A stretch of DNA of 64,000 nucleotides, taken from contig NZ_CP060040.1 of NCBI RefSeq assembly GCF_014211915.1, forward strand, positions 1,116,001 through 1,180,000, in the 5' to 3' direction. The notes beneath the pieces are model-generated. The model made no database searches. It saw only the letters and a list, made by a program, of their open reading frames with translations, and was not told the origin of the DNA. This DNA is from Burkholderia cenocepacia (GTDB lineage: Bacteria; Pseudomonadota; Gammaproteobacteria; Burkholderiales; Burkholderiaceae). A program made the translations under genes and the position numbers. Below, in pieces: positions 8,557 through 17,145 of the stretch (position 1 is the first letter of the stretch; each line of letters starts with the position of its first letter).

Positions 8557-9456
8557 TCAGGCGGTCGCGGTGAGCGCGCCCGCCGCGATGCGCGCCGCCG
8601 ACGCGACGACGTCCGCGCGCGCCGCGGCAGCGGCGTCCGGCTGCGTGAACGACACGGCCATCACGATCGGCGCGCGCGACGGCGGCCACAGCACCGCGAT
8701 GTCGGTCGTCGTGCCGTAGCCGCCGGTGCCGGCCTTGTCGGCGACGCGCCAGCCGGGCGGCACGCCCGCCGCGATGCCGGTCGCCGCGCGTGCGCCGCCC
8801 GCCATCCATTCCGTCAGTTGCGCGCGCTGCGGTTCGCGCAGCGTGTCGCCGAGCAGCAGCCGCTGCAGCGTGTCGACCATCGCGACCGGTGTCGACGTGT
8901 CGCGCTCGTCGCCGGGCGCGGCCTTGTTCAGCTCGGGCTCCCAGTGATCGAGGCGGAAGCTGGTGTCGCCGCTTTCGCGCGCGAACGCCGTGACGGCCTG
9001 CGGGCCGCCGAGCACGCCCATCAGCAGGTTGCCCGCGCCCTTGTCGCCCGACTGCAGCATCGCCGCGCACAGTTGCGCGATCGTCATGCCGGTGTCGACG
9101 TGGCTTTCCGTAATCGGCGAGCCCGACACGATTTCATAGCGGCGGTACAGGATACGGCGCGGCAGCAGCGACGCGTCGAGCGAGCCGCGCGCGAGCATCG
9201 CGGCGGCGGCCATGACCGCATACGTGCCGCACAGCGGGAAGCGTTCGCGCGCATGGTGCGCGATGCGCACGCCGTTCGACGTATCGAGCGCGGCGACGCC
9301 GAGCCGCCCGTTCGAGGCTTTTTCGAGTGCGGCGAGTTCGGCCTGGGCGGTATGGGCGCGCCCCTGGTCGGCGACCGGCGCGGACGTGCACGCGGCGACG
9401 AACGGCGCGGCCACTGCGGCAAGCAACAGCGAGCGGCGGGTCGAAGAGTGTTCCAT
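8557..9456 (-). CDS. Class A beta-lactamase homologue lacking catalytic residues
   Basis: 299 residues, clearly related to Burkholderia Pen enzymes along its whole length. The N-terminus has a twin-arginine (TRRSLLL) and a lipobox ending at Cys23. The active site is altered. At the STFK position the protein reads CGTYA, so Ser70 is Gly77 and Lys73 is Ala80 (Ambler versus local numbering). The SDN loop reads GDK at 137-139. KTG reads KAG at 241-243. Glu166 (Glu173 here) and Asn170 (Asn177 here) are kept. The frame is intact, so this looks like a pseudoenzyme rather than a decayed gene. Hydrolysis of beta-lactams is unlikely; a binding or sensing role is possible. The ATG at 9454-9456 starts the natural signal sequence. 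Confidence 0.85.
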   Translation of the reverse strand: MEHSSTRRSLLLAAVAAPFVAACTSAPVADQGRAHTAQAELAALEKASNGRLGVAALDTSNGVRIAHHARERFPLCGTYAVMAAAAMLARGSLDASLLPRRILYRRYEIVSGSPITESHVDTGMTIAQLCAAMLQSGDKGAGNLLMGVLGGPQAVTAFARESGDTSFRLDHWEPELNKAAPGDERDTSTPVAMVDTLQRLLLGDTLREPQRAQLTEWMAGGARAATGIAAGVPPGWRVADKAGTGGYGTTTDIAVLWPPSRAPIVMAVSFTQPDAAAAARADVVASAARIAAGALTATA

Positions 9457-9664
9457 GAATGAGATCTGTTCTGTCGGAAACGGTGGCGCGAAGCAACGCG
9501 GCCGCGCATCGGCGATGCGCGACCGTTCACGCCGACGGCCGGCCCGCGACGGCATTTGCCGCGCTTCCCCGAAGACGCCCGTCGGCCCCGCGATAGCGGG
9601 ATTCGCATGAACAAACCTTAGCGTAGCAGCGACCGCCGTCGCGTTCCAGCGAAACGGCCGCGCT

Positions 9665-10534
9665 TCACCCTTGCGACGAAGGCAGGTACGGCATCGGATT
9701 CACCGGCTTGCCGTCGCGTCGCACCTCGAACAGCAGCGCGACGCGCGAGTTGTCGAGGTCGCCCATCTCGGCGATCGCGTCGCCCTGATGCACGATGTCG
9801 CCCGTCTTCACGAGCAGCTTGCGGTTGTGCGCATAGGCGGTCAGGAAGTCCGCGTTGTGCTGGACGATGATCAGGCTGCCGTAATCGTTCAGGCCGGTGC
9901 CCGCGTACATCACGCGGCCGTCGGCCGCGGCGCGAACCGGATCGCCCGGCCGGCCGGCGATCTGGATGCCGCGGTTCTGTCCGGGCTTGAACCCGTCGAC
10001 GATCTTGCCGGTTGCCGGCCACTTGAGCGCGACGCCGCCCGCATGGCGCTTCGTTTCCTTGACGACCTGGCGATCGCTCGCGGTCGATGCGCCGGCCTGC
10101 GAAGTGGCCTGCGCGGTGGTCTGCGAGTTGCCCTGACTACTCGCCGCGCCATTACTCGCGACAATCTGCGTGCCGGCCGCGCCCGCGGGTGGCAGCGGCT
10201 GCTGCTTGACGATGCGCAGTACCTGCCCCATGCGCAGCCTGCCGTTCGCGGCCAGCTTGTTCCAGGTGCGCAAGTCGGCCACGCTGCAATCGTTCGCGGA
10301 GGCGATGCCCGTCAGCGTGTCACCGCGTTTCACGACGTACTTTTGCGCGACGAGAATCGGTGCGGCCGGCATCGGCGCAGCCAACTGCGCGGCAGGCGGG
10401 CTCGTATCAGCGGGTTTTCCCGCCAGCGTGTCGCTCGGCGGAACGGACTGCGTACTTGCACAACCGGCCATGACGAGCACGGCGGCCAGGCCCGACAGCC
10501 ACGCCGCCTTAGGGTGAATCTCGCGCGTTTTCAT
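9665..10534 (-). CDS. NlpD-like LysM/LytM lipoprotein, probable amidase activator
   Basis: 289 residues. Lipoprotein signal with lipobox VMAGC (Cys25), LysM peptidoglycan-binding domain at about 66-109 (YVVKRGDTLTGIA), a Ser/Thr/Gln-rich linker, and a LytM/M23 domain at about 169-285. The M23 metal and catalytic positions are replaced: HxGxD reads NRGIQ (187-191) and the last His position of HxH is Leu. E. coli NlpD and EnvC share this degeneration and act as amidase activators, so that role is likelier than peptidase. The ATG at 10532-10534 is preferred to an upstream start because it begins the lipoprotein signal. Confidence 0.82.
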   Translation of the reverse strand: MKTREIHPKAAWLSGLAAVLVMAGCASTQSVPPSDTLAGKPADTSPPAAQLAAPMPAAPILVAQKYVVKRGDTLTGIASANDCSVADLRTWNKLAANGRLRMGQVLRIVKQQPLPPAGAAGTQIVASNGAASSQGNSQTTAQATSQAGASTASDRQVVKETKRHAGGVALKWPATGKIVDGFKPGQNRGIQIAGRPGDPVRAAADGRVMYAGTGLNDYGSLIIVQHNADFLTAYAHNRKLLVKTGDIVHQGDAIAEMGDLDNSRVALLFEVRRDGKPVNPMPYLPSSQG

Positions 10535-10770
10535 GGACGATCCGACTCCGGTTTGACAATCTTTCAAGCATCTCAAAAACGGAACGGCCGACGTGTAACC
10601 GGATGCAAACAATGATGACAAACGATCACGGACCGGATGCCGGCCGGCATTCGCTACCGGTAATACGGTCCGATCCGGAAAAACTTGATGGTCTTTTCGC
10701 TGGAAAACGGAAGAATTTTCGTCGTCAAAAACTATGGCCCGCTGGTTTCAATAGGCGCGATCCGCGACAT

Positions 10771-10881
10771 TCACCGCAACCATGCGACGATTTCGGCTGC
10801 GGCCCACGCGATGCCAATGCACAGGAACAGCAGATGCAACGCGATCTTGAACGACACGCCCCATGACGAATCGATCCGCAT
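10771..10881 (-). CDS. Small single-helix membrane protein, 36 residues
   Basis: Short ORF between the NlpD-like gene and a LysR gene. The product begins MRIDSSWGVSFK and continues as one hydrophobic helix (IALHLLFLCIGIAWAAAEIVAWL), ending in Arg. GGGGAG lies six bases before the ATG, a better ribosome site than many annotated neighbours have. A charged start, one transmembrane helix and a good site are what real small membrane proteins show, but I recognise no family. Confidence 0.5.
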   Translation of the reverse strand: MRIDSSWGVSFKIALHLLFLCIGIAWAAAEIVAWLR

Positions 10882-11033
10882 GACAGGCTCCCCGGTTGAT
10901 GTGCGTCCATCATCGGCCGCCGATCGCACCCCGAAAATGCGGAAGCGACGAACCAGGCCTCAAGCTGCCCCTGAGACCGGCGCGGCGGTTCCTGCTAACT
11001 TATCGGCCATCCCCACCCATCGCTCCGCCCATC

Positions 11034-11930
11034 ATGCGCTTCGACCTGACCGACCTGCGCCTCTTCCTGAACATCTGCGAAGCCGGCACGATCACGAACG
11101 GCGCCGAACGCACGCACATCACGCTGCAGGCCGCGAGCGAACGCATTCGCGGGATGGAGGACGAACTCGGCGTGCCGCTGCTGCACCGGACCAAGGCGGG
11201 CGCGCAAGTCACCGATGCGGGCCGCGCGCTCGAACACCACGCGCGCACCGTGCTGCAGCAGATCGATCACATGCGTGGCGAACTGCAGCAATACGGCCAG
11301 GGGCTGCGCGGCCATATCCGGCTGCTGTGCAACACCGCGTCGCTCAGCGAATACCTGCCCGACGCCCTGGCCGATTACCTGCCGAGCCATCCGAAGCTGT
11401 CGATCAGCGTCGAGGAACGCTCGAGCCAGGAGATCGTGCATGCGATCCGCAACAAGACGGCCGAGGTCGGCATCGTCGCCGATTCGGTCGGGCTCGGCGG
11501 GCTCGAACAGCAGCCGTTCCGCGAAGACTGGCTGATCGTCGTCGTGCCGGCCGCGCATCCGCTCGCGTCGCACGACAAGGTCGCGTTCGACGACATCGCC
11601 GACGAAGACTTCATCGGCCTCACCGACGGCAGCGCGCTGCAGGTGCATCTCGCCGATCAGGCGCGTGCGATCGGCAAGCGGATTCGTTATCGCGTGCAGT
11701 TGAAGAGCTTCGACGCGATCTGCCGCGTGATCGCGAGCGGCGTGGGCATCGGCATCGTGTCGCGGCATGCGGCCGAGCGCGCGATGCTCACGATGGACGT
11801 GCGGCTCGTCGAGCTGTCCGATCCGTGGAGCCATCGGAAACTGACGCTCTGCGCGCGGTCGTTCGACGCGCTGCCGAAGTACACGCGCGAGTTCGTCGCG
11901 TTCCTGTCCGGCGGCGCACCGCCGCGCTGA
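11034..11930 (+). CDS. LysR-family transcriptional regulator
   Basis: 298 residues from ATG 11034 (MRFDLTDLRLFLNICEAGTITNGAERTHIT), where the canonical LysR N-terminus begins; a longer open frame upstream is not needed. The winged helix-turn-helix is at about 1-60 and the effector domain follows. It belongs to the CysB/CbbR-like group. The next gene starts 46 bp downstream on the same strand and is probably co-transcribed; the target is not evident. Confidence 0.83.
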   Translation: MRFDLTDLRLFLNICEAGTITNGAERTHITLQAASERIRGMEDELGVPLLHRTKAGAQVTDAGRALEHHARTVLQQIDHMRGELQQYGQGLRGHIRLLCNTASLSEYLPDALADYLPSHPKLSISVEERSSQEIVHAIRNKTAEVGIVADSVGLGGLEQQPFREDWLIVVVPAAHPLASHDKVAFDDIADEDFIGLTDGSALQVHLADQARAIGKRIRYRVQLKSFDAICRVIASGVGIGIVSRHAAERAMLTMDVRLVELSDPWSHRKLTLCARSFDALPKYTREFVAFLSGGAPPR

Positions 11931-11976
11931 CGCGCGCCGCATTCGCGTCGCCCCATCGACATACGGAGGCATGACC

Positions 11977-12363
11977 ATGACCGATACCGATCTCGCCACC
12001 CGCTATCGCGCGTATATCGACTGCCTGAACCGGCAGGACTGGACGGCGCTCGGCGAGTACGTGTCCGACGACGTGATCCACAACGACCGGCCGCTCGGCC
12101 TCGCCGGTTACCGCGCGATGCTGGAACAGGACTTCCGCGACATTCCCGATCTGCGCTTCGACATCCGGCTGCTCGTGTGCGAGCCGCCGCGTGTCGCGTG
12201 TCGCCTTCGCTTCGCGTGTTCGCCGAAGGGGACGTTCATGGGGCTCGCCGTCGACGGCCGCAAGGTCACGTTCGCCGAGAACGTGTTCTACGAGTTTCAC
12301 GAAGGCAAGATCCGCCAGGTGTGGTCGGTGATCGACAAGGCGGCGATCGAGAAGCAGCTTTGA
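11977..12363 (+). CDS. SnoaL-like / ester cyclase-family protein
   Basis: 128 residues with a SnoaL-like NTF2 fold: an N-terminal helix (LATRYRAYIDCLNRQDWTALGEYVSDDVIHN), a middle helix (GYRAMLEQDFRDIPDLRFDI) and C-terminal strands (GRKVTFAENVFYEFHEGKIRQVWSVIDK). Start ATG 11977 is favoured over 11971 because GGAGG at 11965-11969 sits 7 bases before it and only 1 base before the other. Members include polyketide cyclases and many uncharacterised proteins; the substrate is unknown. Confidence 0.75.
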   Translation: MTDTDLATRYRAYIDCLNRQDWTALGEYVSDDVIHNDRPLGLAGYRAMLEQDFRDIPDLRFDIRLLVCEPPRVACRLRFACSPKGTFMGLAVDGRKVTFAENVFYEFHEGKIRQVWSVIDKAAIEKQL

Positions 12364-12436
12364 ACGTCGTCGAAACGGCGCGGCGTCGCGCGCGGCGGCC
12401 GGTGGTCAGGAATACCTGAATGCACTTCGATTCTTA

Positions 12437-12452
12437 TGGATAACGTTTTCTC
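12437..12452. promoter_or_regulatory. Second, weaker LacI-type operator-like site
   Basis: TGGATAACGTTTTCTC matches 13 of 16 bases of the perfect site at 12681-12696 and has the same central AACGTTTT. The two sites are 244 bp apart. Paired LacI/GalR sites at such distances commonly support repression loops. The rest of 12364-12875 holds no gene I can support. Confidence 0.4.
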
Positions 12453-12679
12453 TCCTTACGTATCGAGAATCCGTTTCCATGTCACGCTCCGGCCGCCGCT
12501 TCAAAGCACGATTTCCCTCACCCGATGATCATTCGATCGTCAACGAAAATCCCCGCGATTTTCGCATAAGGCCGATTTCCCCTCCGCACCCTCTCGCACC
12601 CTCCGCTCCCGACATTCGGGTTTCTACCGGCGTATCCGATGTGAAACTTCATTGACATCACGCGGATGGATGCCTAAAT

Positions 12680-12697
12680 TTGGAAAACGTTTTCCAA
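12680..12697. promoter_or_regulatory. Perfect LacI/GalR-family operator palindrome
   Basis: TTGGAAAACGTTTTCCAA is an 18-bp perfect palindrome with the central CG step typical of LacI/GalR-family operators. It lies about 180 bp before the lipoprotein start at 12876. No LacI-family gene is in the window, so the regulator must be encoded elsewhere. It suggests that a sugar or polysaccharide controls the downstream gene. Confidence 0.65.
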
Positions 12698-12875
12698 TGC
12701 TCGAGCGCGACGCCAGTCACGGCCCGCGCAGGGGGAACGCTTGCCTGCTCGATTTGCGATTCAGGCCGTCCGCCTTCAGGGATCAGGGTTGCAAGGCGGT
12801 GGCCGGGTACGGGCATCGAGCGCGGCATCGGCCACACGTGCCCGTGCTTCATCACTATTCAAAACTGGAGACACC

Positions 12876-15046
12876 ATGCATCCTCGCAGCAGATTCGCGC
12901 TCGGCGCCGCGCTCAGCGCCCTTTCCGTCGTGTTCGTCAGCGCGTGCGGCGGCAACGACGTGACCGACACGCCGTCGTCGCCCCCTCGTCGACCACGCCC
13001 GCCACGCCCACGCTCGCGTCGAACTCGCTGCAGGCGCTCGTCTATGGCGCGCCCGACACCAGCGTGCCGGCCGGCACGAACATCCCGGCCACGATGATGG
13101 GCCAGATGCGCGCGCTGTTCGACCTGATCCGGAAATCGCCCGATTTCACGCAGGTCGTGATGGATCTCGGCGACGGCACGCCCGTCCACGTGCTCGACAC
13201 GAACACCGGCGACAAATTCCTGCCCGGCAAGCTCGCGCTCGGCCTGTCGTACATCCTGATCGACATGAAGTCGAAGAACGACCCGCAATACGCGAGCTAC
13301 CTCGCGACGTACCAGACGATCACGACCGCGATGATGGCGCAGTCGGGCAGCAACTACACGTATGCGAACACGTCGTGGGGCGAGTACTACTACCTCGTCG
13401 CGCTGAACAACCTGAAGGCGCACGGGATGCTCAACGAAGTCTTCAGCGACGCGATGCTCGCGACGCTGCAGCAGCGGCTCACCTTCTGCGACATGTTCGG
13501 CCCGGATGCGAGCGGCAAGACCAGTACGTGCCCGGCGGCCGGCACGCCGATCGACATCGCGTCGCTCAACACCGCGCAGAACTACTACGCGGTGTCCTAC
13601 GGCATTGCCGGGCTGCGCCAGAAGCTCGGCTGGAGCAGCCCGTCGTTCGCATCGAAGACCGATCCGGCGGTCGCCGCGATGAGCGCGCGCGACGCGCTGC
13701 TGTACACGCTGACGAACCACATCCGCAACGACTCGTCGGGCGGGTTCTCCGACGAAGCATCGAACACGCACACGACCTATTACGACCAGGCGCGCTTCGA
13801 CCGCTACAGCACGCTGCTGATCGGCGAAGTGGTCGAGCGCACGTTCGAGATGGGCAACGAAGCAAACCTCACGCCGGAGCTGAAGGGCTATCTGCGCAAG
13901 TCGGCCGACCTGATCCTGCCGCAGCTGAACGCCGACGGCCAGGGCTTCAACTACGGCCGCTCGATCGGCCCGTACGGCGATTCCGCGTTCATGGAAGTGC
14001 TGACGGCCGCGGCCAATGCCGGCGTGCTGACCGATCGCGAGAAACAGGTTGCGTATGCATTCATCTACCAGGCCGCGCGTCGTTTCGACACGTACTGGTA
14101 CGACCCGTCGCTGCCGACGCCGTCGGTGAACATGTGGGTCAAGGGCCGCGGCACCGACACCTATCGCGGCAAGCCGCGCGTGATGGGCGAGAACTTCAGC
14201 CTGCTGCACCAGTACCTGTACGTGAACGCATGGTGGAACAAGCTCGGCTTCGGCGGACAGGCGCCGATGGCCGATGCGGACTACCGCGCGTGGCTCGACG
14301 CGCTGCCGCGCTACACGCTCACCTGGTACAACCAGCCGGGCGACGCCGCGCATCCGTACAGCGCCGCGCTGCTCACCGTGCGCGACGGCCGGCGCGTGAT
14401 CAACCTGAACCTCAGCCAGGCGCCCGACTACGACTCGTACACGCCGTATTACCCGGTGCCGTTCTCCGACAAGCTGATCTACGGCACGACCGACCTCGGC
14501 TATGCGCTGCTGGTGCCGCAGGTGACGTACAACGCGAAGACCTACATTCCCGTCACGTACTACAGGAACCTGAACGTGCAGCAGAGCAACGGCCAGGTGA
14601 TCGTGTCGTTCGATACGACGAAGTTCCGCCTCGCGTCGAAGAACGCCGCGTACACGACGGATCTCGACCTGCAGGTGCACACGGTGCTGACCTTCGCGCA
14701 CGGCACGGTGTCGCGCAGCGATACGCTGAGTTCGGGCACGCTCGCCGGCAACCTCGCGATCGAGACGGACTTCACGTCGTTCGCGGATTTCGCGTCGACG
14801 CAGGCCAACGGCGACGGCGTATCGGTGACGTACGCGAACAGCGCCGCGACCGGCTATGCGGCGTCCGGGTTCGACAACTGCGCGCTGTCCGCCTTCGACA
14901 CGGCGAACGGCACGACGAATCCGCTGTCGACGACGCCGATCGGGCAGTTGCATTCGAACTTCGCGTGCACGACGAAGCCGTTCGCGCTCGGCGCGGGTGC
15001 GACCCGCACGGTCGGCTGGACGCTGCGGTACGCCGATCCGGCGTGA
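12876..15046 (+). CDS. Large secreted lipoprotein, frameshifted near residue 35; possible polysaccharide-acting protein
   Basis: ATG 12876 begins a lipoprotein signal (MHPRSRFALGAALSALSVVFVSAC). That frame runs into Pro/Arg-rich shadow sequence after the codons at 12975-12980, while the neighbouring frame continues APSSTTPATPTLAS and stays open for almost 690 codons to 15046. A one-base loss at or near the C5 run 12981-12985 explains both. The body is rich in aromatic and helix-forming segments (for example NYGRSIGPYGDSAFMEVL and GENFSLLHQYLYVNAWW), reminiscent of helical-toroid polysaccharide lyases, with a beta-rich C-terminus. I do not recognise the family firmly. It could be a real frameshift, a phase-variable tract or a sequencing error. 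Confidence 0.6.
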
Positions 15047-15074
15047 GCGGCGCGAACGCGATGCCGTGACCGTT

Positions 15075-15105
15075 CCCGAAGCCGGTCGCCGAAACCGGCT
15101 TCGGG
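15075..15105. terminator. Terminator-like hairpin between convergent genes
   Basis: CCCGAAGCCGGT at 15075-15086 pairs perfectly over 12 bp with ACCGGCTTCGGG at 15094-15105. There is no T-run. It lies between the lipoprotein stop and the convergent TauE/SafE gene stop and may serve both. Confidence 0.5.
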
Positions 15106-15129
15106 ATCATTCGGCGGCCGGAGGCACGT

Positions 15130-15870
15130 TCACCGCCACCCCGACCCCGCCATATACGCGCCGAGCGCGATCAGCCCGATGAAGAAGCAACGCTTGAACA
15201 GCTTCTCGCTCATCACGCGCCGCGCATATTGGCCGCCGGCCATCCCCGCCAGCGCGGGCACGAGCGCGAGCGCCGACACGCCGAGATCGACGGTCTGCAA
15301 TGCGCCCGTTACGCGCAATTGCAGGGCGAGCACGATCGTCGACGCGGTAAACGACAGCCCGAGCGCCTGGATCAGATCGTCCTTCGACAGACTCAGCGCC
15401 TGCAGGTACGGCACCGCCGGTACGACGAACACGCCGGTCGCGGCCGTCACGACGCCCGTCAGGTAGCCGACCCCGGCCGACACCCATTTTTCATGGCGCC
15501 CCGGCGCGGGCAGCCGCGCCGCCGCCAGCCCCCACAGCCCGTAAAGCACCAGCACGACGCCGAGCGCCGCGTGCGTCCACGTGCTGCCGGCCGCGAGCGC
15601 CGGCAATCCGCCCGTCAGCGTGCCGACCGTCAGGCCGGCGAGCAGCGGCCACAGCCGGCGCAGCAATGCACCGAACGACGGACCGAGCCACAACTGCCAC
15701 ACGTTGGTGACGAGCGACGGCACGAGCAGCAGGCTCGCCGCGGCCGACGGCGGCATCGCGAGCGTCAGCAGCCCCATCGCGATCGTCGGCAGCCCGAGCC
15801 CGATCATCCCCTTCACCGCACCGGCCAACAGGAAAACCAGTACGACGATCGTCAGCGTATGAATGTGCAT
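15130..15870 (-). CDS. TauE/SafE-family sulfite/anion exporter-like membrane protein
   Basis: 246 residues with about seven or eight membrane helices. It begins HIHTLTIVVLVFLLAGAVKGMIGLGLPTIAMGLL, the family's G-x-G-x-G loop after helix 1, and carries the second repeat GVGYLTGVVTAATGVFVVPAVPYL. Members move small sulfur or organic anions across the inner membrane. No substrate-specific neighbour is present. Confidence 0.82.
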   Translation of the reverse strand: MHIHTLTIVVLVFLLAGAVKGMIGLGLPTIAMGLLTLAMPPSAAASLLLVPSLVTNVWQLWLGPSFGALLRRLWPLLAGLTVGTLTGGLPALAAGSTWTHAALGVVLVLYGLWGLAAARLPAPGRHEKWVSAGVGYLTGVVTAATGVFVVPAVPYLQALSLSKDDLIQALGLSFTASTIVLALQLRVTGALQTVDLGVSALALVPALAGMAGGQYARRVMSEKLFKRCFFIGLIALGAYMAGSGWR

Positions 15871-15965
15871 GGCGGGCGTTCCGTCCGTTGAGTACGGCGC
15901 CGATGGTGCCTGCCCGCCCTGCCGCCCGCCATCTGGCTTTGCCTGAGGCTGGCTCGGGCCGGTCG

Positions 15966-15987
15966 GCCGGGGCTGTCAGGCCCCGGC
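15966..15987 (-). terminator. GC-rich hairpin after the aldo/keto reductase
   Basis: GCCGGGGC at 15966-15973 pairs with GCCCCGGC at 15980-15987 (8 bp, loop TGTCAG), 16 bp past the stop of the minus-strand reductase gene. No clear T-run, so this is a likely but unproven terminator. Confidence 0.4.
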
Positions 15988-16003
15988 GATCCGGCCCCGT
16001 GGA

Positions 16004-17005
16004 TCACCCCCGGCCGTGCTCGCTGTCGAGGTGCGCCATCTGCGCGGCCGGATAACGCTCGCCGGCCGCCGCCCCGGCGGGAACCGCCGCTTCGATGCGT
16101 TCGAGGTCATCGACCGTTAGTTGCAATTTGGTCGCCAGCAAACCGTCCTGCAGTTGCGTGCGCTTGCGCGCGCCGACCAGCGGCACGATGTCTGCGCCGC
16201 GCGACAGCACCCACGCGATCGCGACCTGCGCCGGATTGCTGCGCTTCTCGTCCGCGATCGCGCGTAGCGCATCGACCAGCGCGAGGTTGTGCGCGAGGTT
16301 CTCGCCCTGGAAACGCGGGCTGGCCGCGCGGAAATCGCGCTCGCCCTGCCGCGCCGCGCTCCAGCCGCCGCCGAGCAACCCGCGCGACAGCACGCCGTAC
16401 GCCGTCACACCGATCCCGAGTTCGCGGCACGCGGGCAGGATGTCCGCCTCGATCCCTCGCGACAGCAGCGAGTATTCGATCTGCAGATCGACGATCGGCG
16501 CGACGGCGGCCGCGCGGCGGATCGTGTCCGCACCGACTTCCGACAGCCCGATATGACGCACGTACCCGGCCTTCACGAGATCGGCGATCGCGCCGACCGT
16601 TTCCTCGATCGGCACGGCCGGATCGACGCGTGCCGGCCGGTAGATGTCGAGGTAGTCGGTGCCGAGCCGCTTCAGCGAATACGCGACGAAGTTCCGGATC
16701 GCCGCGGGCCGCGCGTCGTAGCCGGCGAACCCGCCGGCCGGATCGCGCAGCGCGCCGAACTTCACGCTGATCAGCACCTGGTCGCGCGTGCGGCCGCGCA
16801 GCGCGTCGCGGATCAGCATCTCGTTGTCGCCCATCCCGTAGAAGTCGCCGGTATCGAGCAGCGTGATGCCGTGGTCGAGCGCCGCGTGCAGCGTCGCGAT
16901 GCTTTCGTCGCGATCCGCCGGCCCGTAAAAGTCCGACATCCCCATGCAGCCGAGCCCGATCGCCGAAACCTGCGGGCCCGTGCGGCCCAGTCGATGCTTG
17001 TCCAT
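16004..17005 (-). CDS. Aldo/keto reductase
   Basis: 333 residues of the AKR superfamily (NADPH-dependent carbonyl reductase, TIM barrel). N-terminal [22 protein letters not shown]; catalytic Asp and Tyr in LLDTGDFYG; catalytic Lys in [13 protein letters not shown]-binding region [16 protein letters not shown]. The histidine of the usual YxQHRVD segment is replaced (YRPARVDP), which I recall as a feature of one bacterial AKR subgroup. It is divergent from the LysR gene at 17146 with 140 bp between, the usual layout of a regulator and its target. Confidence 0.87.
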   Translation of the reverse strand: MDKHRLGRTGPQVSAIGLGCMGMSDFYGPADRDESIATLHAALDHGITLLDTGDFYGMGDNEMLIRDALRGRTRDQVLISVKFGALRDPAGGFAGYDARPAAIRNFVAYSLKRLGTDYLDIYRPARVDPAVPIEETVGAIADLVKAGYVRHIGLSEVGADTIRRAAAVAPIVDLQIEYSLLSRGIEADILPACRELGIGVTAYGVLSRGLLGGGWSAARQGERDFRAASPRFQGENLAHNLALVDALRAIADEKRSNPAQVAIAWVLSRGADIVPLVGARKRTQLQDGLLATKLQLTVDDLERIEAAVPAGAAAGERYPAAQMAHLDSEHGRG

Positions 17006-17145
17006 GTCCGTGTCCTTGCGGTGTTGACTGAATCAACCGGATTCTGAACGCATCGCGGCGCACGATAAACGCGAAACCCCCAACCAATTCATTCGACGAT
17101 GATTAACAATGGAGCCTGTTCCAATCGCCACGCTCCCGCCCCCGC

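Noticed and set aside
7579..9456. Naming the pair penR-penA
   Set aside because: The regulator is not divergent from the beta-lactamase homologue and the homologue lacks its catalytic residues.
10603..11033. Upstream extension of the LysR gene and other open frames here
   Set aside because: The LysR N-terminus is complete from 11034; longer frames add sequence with no family match.
12680..12697. The AAAACGTTTT palindrome as a terminator
   Set aside because: It is AT-rich, has no loop and no T-tail, and fits a LacI-type operator much better.
12981..12985. C5 run as a programmed -1 frameshift site
   Set aside because: It does not form the X-XXY-YYZ heptamer in frame and no stimulatory structure is evident; mutation or sequencing error is simpler.
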